64,000 nucleotides of DNA, taken from contig NZ_MEHJ01000001.1 of NCBI RefSeq assembly GCF_001746415.1, positions 1,675,001 through 1,739,000 of the forward strand, read 5' to 3'. This DNA comes from Streptomyces agglomeratus (lineage in GTDB: Bacteria > Actinomycetota > Actinomycetes > Streptomycetales > Streptomycetaceae). Positions 41,111 to 48,449 of this stretch are shown one piece after another; positions within the stretch are counted from its first letter, which is position 1; every line of letters begins with the position of its first letter. A program made the translations under genes and the position numbers. The notes beneath the pieces were generated by a model. That model was not told where the DNA came from and searched no databases. It saw only the letters and a program-made list of their open reading frames with translations.

Positions 41111-41311
41111 CTACGCGGCCTCCTCGAAGGCGTGCTCAAGCTCGGCTTGCAGGAAGGCCGCTATGGCCTCGCGGGAGTGCCAGTGCTCCCGGTCCTCCAC
41201 CAGCAGGGCCAGCCCGATACGGATGTGCTGGTGAGCGTTGATCTCGTTCTCGGTCTCGTCAGTCGATGAGTGCTCGGAGCCCTTCGGCTCCCTGTTCTCG
41301 GTAGACGTCAT
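41111..41311 (-). CDS. small hypothetical phage protein
   Basis: 66 aa from ATG 41311. Glu/Ser/Thr-rich disordered first half, then a helix-turn-helix-like arrangement of two amphipathic helices (IRIGLALLVEDREHW, SREAIAAFLQAELEHAFEE). Overlaps the end of the TOPRIM gene by 53 bp. Confidence 0.6.
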   Translation of the reverse strand: MTSTENREPKGSEHSSTDETENEINAHQHIRIGLALLVEDREHWHSREAIAAFLQAELEHAFEEAA

Positions 41312-41897
41312 TGACGTCCGCTCCTCTCGGCATGTTGATGGGGCGGGCCTTGACCTCCCGGGCGAGGAAGTTCGCCATCTTCCCGCCGGCTTCGTCACCG
41401 TCCCCGAAGGCGTAGATCACGTCGAAGTCGTCCAGGCAACGCGTCCACCACTTCTTCCAGTGCTTGACGCCGGGGATGCCCACGGCCGGAAGGCCGCACA
41501 TGGACAGCGTCAGCGCGTCCAGCTCGCCCTCAGCGATGCACAGGAAGGGGCTGTCCGCCTTCAGTGCGGCGACGTTGTAGAGGTTGCGTTCCATGCCGTC
41601 GATCGGCAGGTACTTGGGGCAACCTTCGGTCTTGCAGTCGTGGTTCTTCAGGCACCTGAAGGAGAAGTTCACCGGCCCTGCCGGGGTCAGGTACGGGATA
41701 ACCAGGCGCCCCGTGCGGGCCTCATGCCCGGCCAGAGGCCGGCGTACGACGCCCAGGCGGTACGTAGCGGCGACCTGCGGGCTTATCCCGCGGCTCGTCA
41801 GATACGCCTGGGCGCTGGTATCGCCCGCCAGATCTTGCTGGTACGTCGATACCGACGTCTCGAAGAATGATCTCTGCGCGTCGCTGAGCGTCTGCAC
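41259..41897 (-). CDS. DNA primase, TOPRIM part
   Basis: 212 aa from GTG 41897. DnaG-type core: AYLTSRGISPQVAATYRLGV and GRLVIPYLTPAGPVNFSFR, then a TOPRIM domain with CIAEGELDALTLSMCG (catalytic Glu) and VIYAFGDGDEAGGKM (DxD-like Mg-binding acid pair). Makes RNA primers for replication. The zinc-finger part is in the overlapping ORF at 41722-42102 in another frame, so the primase is split in two genes or joined by frameshifting. Confidence 0.88.
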   Translation of the reverse strand: MQTLSDAQRSFFETSVSTYQQDLAGDTSAQAYLTSRGISPQVAATYRLGVVRRPLAGHEARTGRLVIPYLTPAGPVNFSFRCLKNHDCKTEGCPKYLPIDGMERNLYNVAALKADSPFLCIAEGELDALTLSMCGLPAVGIPGVKHWKKWWTRCLDDFDVIYAFGDGDEAGGKMANFLAREVKARPINMPRGADVNDVYREQGAEGLRALID

Positions 41898-42102
41898 GGT
41901 CGCAGCCCTCCATGGCTCTGATGAGGTCTATCGCCGTGCCCTTGGCGTCGCAGGCGAAGCAGAAGAAGAGATTCTTCTCCGCGGATACGGACATGGACGC
42001 ACGGCTCTCGCCATGCACGGGGCAGAGGACCAGTTCGTTGCCCCAGCGGCCGGCGTTCAGCTCGACGCCGTAATGGGAGAGGACGGGGGCGAGGGGGATC
42101 AG
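41722..42102 (-). CDS. DNA primase, CHC2 zinc-binding part
   Basis: About 126 aa. LAPVLSHYGVELNAGRWGNE, then CPVHGESRASMSV and FFCFACDAKGTAIDL give the CHC2 zinc ribbon of DnaG primases (Cys, His, Cys, Cys). No ATG, GTG or TTG precedes the domain in this frame near the expected start; the only plausible initiation is a CTG at 42102 that overlaps the TGA of the resolvase-like gene. Alternatively it is reached by frameshifting. The last about 58 residues overlap the TOPRIM ORF. Confidence 0.78.
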   Translation of the reverse strand: MIPLAPVLSHYGVELNAGRWGNELVLCPVHGESRASMSVSAEKNLFFCFACDAKGTAIDLIRAMEGCDRADAQRRAEIILRDVGIDVPARSGGRYQRPGVSDEPRDKPAGRRYVPPGRRTPASGRA

Positions 42103-42506
42103 TGCCCCATCACGTCTGTCATCAGGAGTACGGCGAGACGGAGATCCATACGGGCCCACAGCTCGACCTCCTTCTGTCCTTCGTTGTCCCCGGGGTCCCA
42201 GGGAAGCAGGACGTACGGTACGTACGCGTCCCACTGCCCGACGCTCTTGTACGGGCGCTTGACGACGAGAACGCAGGTCGTGGCGCCCGCGTTCTCCATC
42301 TCGGTCCAGGTCTCGCGGCACCAGGCCGTCAGCAGCTGCGTAGCAGCTGCCTTGACCTCAATGACCACCTTGGGGATACCGGCGACGTCGCCCTTGTCCT
42401 TGTTGCCGGACAGGGCCCGCCGCTCGGCCGCGGGCCACCACTCCTGGAGGTACTTGACGACCTCGGACTCCGCCTTGGTGCCCTTGGCCTTGGACTTGGT
42501 GCTCAC
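42099..42506 (-). CDS. Holliday-junction-resolvase-like PD-(D/E)XK nuclease
   Basis: 135 aa from GTG 42506 (GTGA-coupled). KGTKAESEVVKYLQEWW gives the first acidic residue, NKDKGDVAG the Asp, and KVVIEVKA the E-x-K of the PD-(D/E)XK fold; GQWDAYVP follows. Similar small nucleases of actinophages are annotated as resolvases or endonucleases. Probably processes branched replication or recombination intermediates. Confidence 0.8.
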   Translation of the reverse strand: MSTKSKAKGTKAESEVVKYLQEWWPAAERRALSGNKDKGDVAGIPKVVIEVKAAATQLLTAWCRETWTEMENAGATTCVLVVKRPYKSVGQWDAYVPYVLLPWDPGDNEGQKEVELWARMDLRLAVLLMTDVMGH

Positions 42507-42823
42507 GAGCCTTCCTCTCTCTTCAGTAGGGGAGGCTGCTGGAGCATTCGCGCGATGGCGTCCTCGTACGCCGCCTGGATAGCAGGTGGCACCGTGCTGG
42601 GTTGCCCCTTGCGGCGCTCCAGCATGAGCGCCAGGACGCGGTCACGCTGCTGCTCCATGACCTGCTCGATCTCGTCCTGCATGGCCTCGTAAGCGGCGCT
42701 GACTTCCTTCCAGCGCTCCATCTGAGACACGGAGACCTCGTAGTCCCCGTCCACGCCCTCGTTGAAGTACGCACCCTTGTAGTAGTCGTCTCCGATGTCG
42801 ACGCGTACGGTCTCTTCGCTCAC
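42503..42823 (-). CDS. hypothetical coiled-coil phage protein
   Basis: 106 aa from GTG 42823, which overlaps the upstream stop (GTGA); GTG 42829 is possible. Acidic N-terminus (RVDIGDDYYKGAYFNEG) and a long helix (VSQMERWKEVSAAYEAMQDE, VMEQQRDRVLALMLERR). Unassigned. Confidence 0.7.
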   Translation of the reverse strand: MSEETVRVDIGDDYYKGAYFNEGVDGDYEVSVSQMERWKEVSAAYEAMQDEIEQVMEQQRDRVLALMLERRKGQPSTVPPAIQAAYEDAIARMLQQPPLLKREEGS

Positions 42824-43044
42824 AGGCACCGCACCAGGTGCGCTTCACCGAAGCAGTACGCGATGCGCAGGCTGAAGTAGCCCATGCCTAGCTCGGGCAC
42901 CTCGTGCCACGGGCAGGTGTGGACCCAGTTCCAGCGCTTCAGCTCGGGGTCGTAGAAGACTTTGACCCGCCTCCAAGGAGCTGAGGGCGGGTCGTTGGGC
43001 CGGTATTCCGGCAGGTCGTGGGGCAGCAGCCGGCGTTCACTCAT
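42820..43044 (-). CDS. small hypothetical phage protein
   Basis: 74 aa from ATG 43044, overlapping the end of the DUF2493 gene. Tryptophan-rich: PSAPWRRVKVFYDPELKRWN then WVHTCPWHEVPE, and a final CL. Unassigned. Confidence 0.68.
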   Translation of the reverse strand: MSERRLLPHDLPEYRPNDPPSAPWRRVKVFYDPELKRWNWVHTCPWHEVPELGMGYFSLRIAYCFGEAHLVRCL

Positions 43045-43405
43045 TGGGGATCACTCTCACTTCGATGCCCGCCTCCCGGGCGAGCTTCATCGTGTGCTGG
43101 GTGCCTTTCCCGCCAGGCAGCGGGAAGGCCAGTACAAGCTCCGCTCCGGCCTTCACCATGCGTTCGTTGCGCTCGGGTCCGGCGGCCTTGCCGCGGGCCT
43201 CCCAGGCGGCCGGGAAGCGCTGCTCTTCCACGCGCACGAGCTGGTTGGCAACGCCGGCCCAGTCGTGGGCCATGGCGTCCGCTCCAGTGGCGCAGTCGCC
43301 GTGTACGAGCACAAAGGAGCCGTGCTCCTGGTAGACGGCGTTCAGGGCCTCGTAGACGGCCCCGCGGTCCCTCCAGTGACGGGAACCGGTCACGATGACT
43401 CGCAT
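43037..43405 (-). CDS. DUF2493/SLOG-type Rossmann protein
   Basis: 122 aa from ATG 43405. MRVIVTGSRHWRDRGAVYEA, VLVHGDCATGADAMAHDWA and RNERMVKAGAELVLAFP are hallmarks of the DUF2493 family (DprA/SLOG superfamily), which probably binds a nucleotide derivative. Common in phages; biochemical role unknown. Confidence 0.88.
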   Translation of the reverse strand: MRVIVTGSRHWRDRGAVYEALNAVYQEHGSFVLVHGDCATGADAMAHDWAGVANQLVRVEEQRFPAAWEARGKAAGPERNERMVKAGAELVLAFPLPGGKGTQHTMKLAREAGIEVRVIPNE

Positions 43406-43542
43406 GGCCCCTCCTCCGCGACGGGGACCATGACGGTGGCGACGCCGAGAACTTGCCGCTTCTCTTCGGCCCATGCCCAGCCGGCCCGCGGGTCGTTGAA
43501 CGACCGGGCCTCGGTCACCTCGCCCTTGACGAGCACCTTCAC
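43390..43542 (-). CDS. 50-aa small phage protein
   Basis: GTG 43542, GTGA-coupled to the zinc-ribbon gene. Beta-helix-beta: VKVLVKGEVTEARSF, DPRAGWAWAEEKRQV, LGVATVMVPVAEE. Unassigned. Confidence 0.58.
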   Translation of the reverse strand: MKVLVKGEVTEARSFNDPRAGWAWAEEKRQVLGVATVMVPVAEEGPCESS

Positions 43543-43700
43543 AACGACACGAATGACAGCACCTCTTCCGTCGCGTCGGTGGCATTGCACTTGCGGCAGT
43601 ACCGCTGCCGCAGCTCGACCACCACCAGCTCCCCGCCGGGGCACTCCAGCAGCTCGCGGGACCAGCTGGACCAGAAGTGGAACCACCAGGGGCAGATCAC
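43539..43700 (-). CDS. 53-aa zinc-ribbon-like protein
   Basis: GTG 43700 overlaps the upstream stop. VICPWWFHFWSSW at the start and RYCRKCNATD near residue 35, a C-x-CxxC arrangement similar to small zinc proteins of Streptomyces phages. The first half is aromatic. Confidence 0.6.
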   Translation of the reverse strand: MICPWWFHFWSSWSRELLECPGGELVVVELRQRYCRKCNATDATEEVLSFVSL

Positions 43701-43885
43701 GAACCCTCCTCAACGAGTCGGAAGAAGCCCGGCTCCCATACGGCGGGCCAGTCCTCCCGGGGCGTCCGGCATCCGTTGCACGGCGCCCCGTCGTGATGAC
43801 AGACGACCGTCCGGCCATCAGAGAACCGGAGCACGTTCTCCGGCTCCTCGGGCTCCTGCGGCAGCAGCTGTACGCGGGCGCTCAT
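43697..43885 (-). CDS. 62-aa hypothetical protein with HxxxxCxxC
   Basis: ATG 43885 overlaps the upstream stop (ATGA). VLRFSDGRTVVCHHDGAPCNG followed by CRTPRED suggests a zinc site. Unassigned. Confidence 0.62.
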   Translation of the reverse strand: MSARVQLLPQEPEEPENVLRFSDGRTVVCHHDGAPCNGCRTPREDWPAVWEPGFFRLVEEGS

Positions 43886-44127
43886 GGCACCTCGATTGCA
43901 ACGCGTGTGGTGACGGAGTTCTTCATGACGAAGTCCGTCGCCTGCCAGTGGAGCCACTTGTCCAGCTCGCCAAGCTCGCTGTAGCGCTCGTACATGTGCC
44001 GGTCGACCTGGAGGCGCATTCCCTCCAGGAAGACGGGTTTCTGGTTGGGCAGGGTCACCATCAGGCTGATGTGCACTGTGACGTTGGCGTCCCAGCGCGG
44101 ATACGGACGCTTGATCTCGTCGTTCAC
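43882..44127 (-). CDS. hypothetical phage protein
   Basis: 81 aa from GTG 44127 (GTGA-coupled). Beta strands (VTVHISLMVTLPNQKPVFL) then helices (HMYERYSELGELDKWLHWQ). Unassigned. Confidence 0.65.
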   Translation of the reverse strand: MNDEIKRPYPRWDANVTVHISLMVTLPNQKPVFLEGMRLQVDRHMYERYSELGELDKWLHWQATDFVMKNSVTTRVAIEVP

Positions 44128-44309
44128 AGCCGGCTCTCCCGCTCCGCCATGCGGGCCATGCGGGCCTCGGCCCGGCCTCGGTCCTGGAACGTGCCGAAGG
44201 CGACGCGCATGTCCCGCTCGGTGTCCCAGACGACGAAGATGGGGTCCACGAAGCCGTAGCTGCGGTGCAGCGCCGAAGGCTCCTGCTCGCGCACCTCGTA
44301 GCGGCTCAC
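44124..44309 (-). CDS. 61-aa hypothetical phage protein
   Basis: GTG 44309, GTGA-coupled. Contains YGFVDPIFVVWDTERDMRVA and a final basic helix (GRAEARMARMAERES). Unassigned. Confidence 0.62.
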   Translation of the reverse strand: MSRYEVREQEPSALHRSYGFVDPIFVVWDTERDMRVAFGTFQDRGRAEARMARMAERESRL

Positions 44310-44560
44310 CGCTTCTCACCCCACGGGGTGTCGATGTAGAGCTGCGAGTCCATGAGAGCGACGTTCCGCCCCGTTACCCAGCGCATGAAGTGCGCGTCGT
44401 CGCCCTCGCACATGACGCGGCCTTCGGCCTTGGCCCGGTCGATGAACGCCTGAAGCTCCTCCAGGCTGACGTGCCGGCTTCTGCCGGGCCCAGCGGGGGC
44501 CTTGAGCATCACGCGCCGCCAGGCGCTCTGCACGGTGAGGCTTGACCTCCCCTCGCTCAT
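44306..44560 (-). CDS. hypothetical phage protein
   Basis: 84 aa from ATG 44560, overlapping the upstream stop (TGATGA). SLEELQAFIDRAKAEGRVMC and DAHFMRWVTGRNVALMDSQL. Helical first half, unassigned. Confidence 0.66.
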   Translation of the reverse strand: MSEGRSSLTVQSAWRRVMLKAPAGPGRSRHVSLEELQAFIDRAKAEGRVMCEGDDAHFMRWVTGRNVALMDSQLYIDTPWGEKR

Positions 44561-45099
44561 CACTTGCCGCCCTTGGCGAGCGCTGCCATGGCCACCTTCA
44601 TGACCTCCTCAGTCATGGTGGAGCCGAGCTGTGCGGCCACGGCCGCGCGGGCCTTCTGGACCTGCTCCTGGATGTCCGCCCGGAACGCCTTCTGTACCTC
44701 GGCGGCAACCACTTCGGTGATGAAGGGCTTGTTGCAGCGGTAACTGTCCTTCACCTCCGTGAAGGTCTTCTTCGCCTCGTCCATGATGAGTTCGGCCAGC
44801 GTGGTCTCGTTGCCGACTCGCTCACCGAAGGAGTTCGTTCGGCGGATCGGGCGCTCCAGCGCCTCCCGGATCAGCGGCTTGACCGCCTCGCGGATCTCCT
44901 GGTTGCGGATCTCAGTGACCCGCTCCCGGAGGGCGGTGTACTCCGGATTCTTGACCACGGCGGCCTTGATGAGCTGAGCGACCTTGTCGGCCACCGTCAT
45001 CTGCCCATCGATGTACTCCTCGCCGTCCCCGTCCACGCGGACGATGTCACCGACAACCGTGTTGAGCGTGACCTCGGGAACCTCGATCTTGATTTCCAC
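44560..45099 (-). CDS. hypothetical phage protein, helical
   Basis: 179 aa from GTG 45099, one-base overlap with the ATPase stop. Acidic beta start (EIKIEVPEVTLNTVVGDIVR), then long helices (AQLIKAAVVKNPEYTALRER, ITEVVAAEVQKAFRADIQEQ). Being coupled to the ATPase, it may be a partner such as a loader, but nothing proves that. Confidence 0.7.
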   Translation of the reverse strand: MEIKIEVPEVTLNTVVGDIVRVDGDGEEYIDGQMTVADKVAQLIKAAVVKNPEYTALRERVTEIRNQEIREAVKPLIREALERPIRRTNSFGERVGNETTLAELIMDEAKKTFTEVKDSYRCNKPFITEVVAAEVQKAFRADIQEQVQKARAAVAAQLGSTMTEEVMKVAMAALAKGGK

Positions 45100-45935
45100 T
45101 AGCTCCAGTCCTCTTCCTGTCCGCCCCAGCCCTGGTACGAGACCTGGGGTGCGATGTAGTCCCCGACGAAGGACGTCGCTGCGTCCAGGTGCATGGGGAA
45201 GTGGTTGTTGGCATCGGCGTCCGCCTTGGCGTGCCTGTTCTTGACGTCCGCCACGTGCAGATCACCCGTGGCGGTAAGACCGCAGGTCACGATGACTTCG
45301 GGCAAGGCCGACACCTTGCCCTGCATGTCCCGCTTCCGCGGGCACGGTTTTTTGGTGGCCGCACTGTCAGAGGCATGGTGTACGAGTAGGACATGGGCCC
45401 CGGTCTCCCGGGCCAGCACCTTGCCTTGGCGGAGCAAGTCCCGGAGATTCGCCCACTCGTCTCCGCCCGTGTCGTGACCGACGTCAGAGGCAATGTCGAT
45501 GACGATCTGGTCGGGATAGCGGCCCTCGGCCTCGTGGTACGCGTACGCGCCAAGCCAGATGTCATCCATGGTCGGGTCGGGACGGAAGTCCCAGCGGATG
45601 AAGTCGTACGCCTTCAGGATCGCGGCTGACTTCTCGGACTCCGTACGAAGCCACTGCTCAGTGACGTCAGTCGGGGTGCGAGTGGCGATGGCCAGGATTC
45701 TGGAGGCAACCGTGTCCTGGTCGCTGTCCGTGCTGAACATCAGCGTGGAGACGCCCATGTTTATGACCGCGTTGAGAACGATCCGGGTCTTGTGGGACCC
45801 GGACTCCCCGAACAGCATCGACATGGTGCCGCGACGGAAGCGGATACCGAACGGGCCCCAGGACGGAAAAGCGAGGGGCAGCGGCTCTTTGCCGCTGGCC
45901 CCTCGCGTCACGGACCGGGAAAGGGTCTGTGGCAT
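45099..45935 (-). CDS. RecA/DnaB-like replication ATPase
   Basis: 278 aa from ATG 45935. P-loop GESGSHKT at residues 43-50, Walker B QIVIDIASD near 150, then VLLVHHASD (sensor-like His) as in DnaB, RepA and RadA-type RecA-fold ATPases. It lacks the N-terminal DnaB domain, so it looks like a RepA/RSF1010-type hexameric helicase or recombination ATPase. With the split primase it probably forms the phage's replication initiation machinery. Confidence 0.82.
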   Translation of the reverse strand: MPQTLSRSVTRGASGKEPLPLAFPSWGPFGIRFRRGTMSMLFGESGSHKTRIVLNAVINMGVSTLMFSTDSDQDTVASRILAIATRTPTDVTEQWLRTESEKSAAILKAYDFIRWDFRPDPTMDDIWLGAYAYHEAEGRYPDQIVIDIASDVGHDTGGDEWANLRDLLRQGKVLARETGAHVLLVHHASDSAATKKPCPRKRDMQGKVSALPEVIVTCGLTATGDLHVADVKNRHAKADADANNHFPMHLDAATSFVGDYIAPQVSYQGWGGQEEDWS

Positions 45936-46058
45936 CTATCCCTGTCCCCGTACGAAGAAGAACCACAGGGCGACCAGTGCGCCGATGTAGATCACAAAGT
46001 CAAAGCCGCTGAAGACCTGCGGCAGCTTGACCTTCTTCTTGCGCCCGTCTGTGTCCAT
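45936..46058 (-). CDS. 40-aa single-pass membrane protein
   Basis: ATG 46058 with a strong GGGAGGGG site. Basic start (DTDGRKKKVKLPQV) followed by one membrane segment (DFVIYIGALVALWFFFV). Directly upstream of the ATPase gene. Function unknown. Confidence 0.62.
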   Translation of the reverse strand: MDTDGRKKKVKLPQVFSGFDFVIYIGALVALWFFFVRGQG

Positions 46059-46126
46059 TCCCCCCTCCCCTCTGTCGCCCACAGTGTGAGGGCCACAGAG
46101 GTAGAGGGAGCATGCATCGGCGGTCA

Positions 46127-46810
46127 TTACGCCGGTACGGGGGAGAACTGCCCGAAGGACGGGGCGGCCTCGGGCGTGATGTACCACGTCTTGTTCGCCT
46201 TGTTGTAGGAGACCTGCCCGCCCTCGGACGGACGGCCCTTGCGCATGCCGTACTGCGCAACGAGAGCGTCGAACCCGGGCTTGCCCGGGTTGCCGTTCCC
46301 CGGCTTGTAGGGGATGTTGCATGCCATCCAGCCGTGCTGCCTGTACTCCGGCAGGTTGTCCTGCACGGCCTGCGCCGGAGCGCCGGCGTTCTGCCACGCC
46401 GCGGGGGCCTGCCCGGCCTGGCCGGGGAACTGCTGGGCCGGCTGCTGGTTGAACTGCCCCTGCGGGGGCGCCACGGGGAAGCCCGAGGGGGCCGCAGGAG
46501 CGGCCTGGGCGTCCGGTACCGGGGTCGTGGGCCCCAGGCCCGCACCGACCGACGCCTGAGCCTTCAGGACCCGCCAGGCGTTGCCCATGGAGGCGCCTGC
46601 GCCGCTGGACTCCAGCTCGTCGAAGGCGGCCTTCAGCTCCTCGGCCGTGTTCGCCCTGACGACCACGAAGGGCGGCTTCTGCGGGTCGTAGGAGACCGTG
46701 AAGCGGTGGTTGTGCGGGTTGGCCGGGTACTCCGGGTACGCCTCGCCGTCCCGCTCGGGGGCGTCCCAGTTCTCGGTGTCGGACGTGGCTTCGGGGGTGA
46801 CGTCAGTCAT
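46127..46810 (-). CDS. hypothetical phage protein, possibly nucleic-acid binding
   Basis: 227 aa from ATG 46810. An N-terminal small beta/alpha module (HRFTVSYDPQKPPFVVVRAN, TAEELKAAFDELESS), a long Pro/Gln/Ala-rich linker (about 95-160) and a C-terminal basic beta part (RKGRPSEGGQVSYNKANKTW). Linker plus context would suit a single-strand-binding or recombination accessory protein, but no SSB motif is seen. Confidence 0.66.
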   Translation of the reverse strand: MTDVTPEATSDTENWDAPERDGEAYPEYPANPHNHRFTVSYDPQKPPFVVVRANTAEELKAAFDELESSGAGASMGNAWRVLKAQASVGAGLGPTTPVPDAQAAPAAPSGFPVAPPQGQFNQQPAQQFPGQAGQAPAAWQNAGAPAQAVQDNLPEYRQHGWMACNIPYKPGNGNPGKPGFDALVAQYGMRKGRPSEGGQVSYNKANKTWYITPEAAPSFGQFSPVPA

Positions 46811-46898
46811 TGTCTTCCTTGGTGTTCTCGTTGCGGATGCAGTCGTTTTCGTGGCCGCACTGCTCACAGCAGGCGCCGCAGTCGCAGTTGGGGAGCAT
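46803..46898 (-). CDS. 31-aa Cys-rich peptide
   Basis: ATG 46898 overlaps the methyltransferase stop, and its own end overlaps the next ATG, so both junctions are coupled. CDCGACCEQCGHENDC has six cysteines in 16 residues, a tiny zinc or iron-sulfur knuckle. Confidence 0.62.
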   Translation of the reverse strand: MLPNCDCGACCEQCGHENDCIRNENTKEDND

Positions 46899-47572
46899 CA
46901 GGCGGCTTCGGCTGTGCGCTGGAGGAGGAACTGGCGGCCGATGTACTCGGCGTACGCGGGCGGGATGGCCTCCGCGATCTCCTTGCGGACGTCGGTCCAG
47001 TGGATGCCCATGGCCTGTTGCCACTGGGCGACCGTGCCCTTGCCCCCGCCCTCGCCGTACACGGCGAAGTAGGGGCCCTCGTACCAGACGCCGTGTCGCA
47101 TGCCGGCGACCCGGCCGCGGTGCGGCTTGTGCTCGGGCTGCGGGGCGGACCATCCGCCCAGCTCGAAGTTGCGGTGTCTGATGACCCCCAGGCCGAACAT
47201 CTCCCCGCACAGGGTCAAGTCCTTGCGCATGCGCCTGGAGGCCCTGCCGGGCGGCTGCTCGATGACGTACGGGCGTCCCGTGCTCTCCAGCGCGTGACGA
47301 GTCGGTGAGAGCAGGTTCGGATACCGGAACTTCCCCTGATTGGTGCCGGCGGTCAGCGTGCAGTCGAACTGGCACGGCGGACCGGCGTGGATCAGGTCGT
47401 ACTCACGGCCGTACCGGCGGATGAACTCGATCGCGTCGCCCCAGAAGAAGTCCTCTCCGCAGTAGCGGAGCAGGGGCTGACGGTCTACTCCGTGGACTTC
47501 AAAGCCGGCCGCCTGATAGCCGGCCGTGTCCCCGCCTATGCCGCAGAAGGCGGCGAGGACGCGCATCTTCAT
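46898..47572 (-). CDS. DNA (cytosine-5) methyltransferase
   Basis: 224 aa from ATG 47572. Motif I is LAAFCGIGGDTAGYQAAGF, motif IV is the catalytic GPPCQ, and motif VI corresponds to VIEQPPG. The family's target recognition region is very short. Transfers methyl groups to cytosine C5, probably masking phage DNA from host restriction. No cognate endonuclease gene is nearby, so it is an orphan. Confidence 0.85.
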   Translation of the reverse strand: MKMRVLAAFCGIGGDTAGYQAAGFEVHGVDRQPLLRYCGEDFFWGDAIEFIRRYGREYDLIHAGPPCQFDCTLTAGTNQGKFRYPNLLSPTRHALESTGRPYVIEQPPGRASRRMRKDLTLCGEMFGLGVIRHRNFELGGWSAPQPEHKPHRGRVAGMRHGVWYEGPYFAVYGEGGGKGTVAQWQQAMGIHWTDVRKEIAEAIPPAYAEYIGRQFLLQRTAEAA

Positions 47573-47579
47573 GCTGCTC

Positions 47580-48449
47580 CTACAGGGGTCGGTAGCCCGG
47601 AAAGTCCGGGTCGTAGAGATGTGCCAGGGGCCCGTTCTGGAGGGCGCAGGACGACTGCACATCGCAGATGAAGCAGCCGCCCGGGAAGCCGTTCGCGGTC
47701 CAGTCACCTCGCTGGACCTGCTCCCACGCTTCGCCGTACGCGGCGCCCACGTACTCGGGGGTGTACTCGGCCAGCTCGAAGGGCTTGCCCACGGTGCCCT
47801 TGCGGTTCATGAAGGGCACGCCCAGGTCCGCGGTCAGGTCGAACTTGACCTTCGTCAAGGCGCTGTACGTGCCGAACTGATCGGCATTGGAAGGCGGACG
47901 CTTGCCCGTCTTCAGGTCGACGATCGGGTACCGCTTCATGACCGGGTCCCAGAAGATCCGGTCGACGTACGCCTTGATCTCCACCGGGCACCCGGGGAGG
48001 AAGCCGGAGACGTCCAGCTCGATGGCCGGCTCTCCGTCGGGGGTCGTCCAGATCTCCCAGGGGCAGCGCTCGCGCCAGTCGATGTACGACTGGACGAACT
48101 GCGGCCCGATCTGATTCCAGACCGCGATGGGCTCAGCCGAAGAGCTGGCCCACTTGTGCTCGTTGGGCTCCTTGGCCCTGGCCTCCTCCAACTGTGCGTT
48201 GAAATAGACCTCCCAGACCTGACCGACGTTGAACGCCCGGTCGGCCGTGCCGACCAGTGACATCAGGTCGTAGTGCTCGGTCGCCTCGTGCACAGCAGAG
48301 CCCCCAGCGAGCCATACGGCGGGACGCTTGGGGGCGCGGGCAATGCGGGCCAGGAAGAACGACTTCGCGCAGCGTTCGAGCTGGTCTCTGGCGCTGTGAG
48401 ACAGGTGTCGCACGCTACGCGGCGGGCTCACGGGCCCGGGGTTTTGCAT
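47580..48449 (-). CDS. Cas4/RecB-like PD-(D/E)XK exonuclease
   Basis: 289 aa from ATG 48449. HLSHSARDQLERCAKSFFL, then GSAVHEATEHYD (His of the motif), VEIKAYVDRIFWD, PIVDLKTGKRPPS (D...E/D-x-K type) and QFGTYSAL; the C-terminus has CFICDVQSSC, which with an earlier Cys could hold an iron-sulfur cluster as in Cas4 and AddB. Likely 5' or 3' exonuclease for recombination. Confidence 0.86.
   Translation of the reverse strand: MQNPGPVSPPRSVRHLSHSARDQLERCAKSFFLARIARAPKRPAVWLAGGSAVHEATEHYDLMSLVGTADRAFNVGQVWEVYFNAQLEEARAKEPNEHKWASSSAEPIAVWNQIGPQFVQSYIDWRERCPWEIWTTPDGEPAIELDVSGFLPGCPVEIKAYVDRIFWDPVMKRYPIVDLKTGKRPPSNADQFGTYSALTKVKFDLTADLGVPFMNRKGTVGKPFELAEYTPEYVGAAYGEAWEQVQRGDWTANGFPGGCFICDVQSSCALQNGPLAHLYDPDFPGYRPL

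Noticed and set aside
47580..48449. Defence-system nuclease
   Set aside because: The Cas4/RecB-like protein sits in a coupled row of phage DNA-metabolism genes and lacks helicase or cas partners, so a phage recombination exonuclease is more likely.
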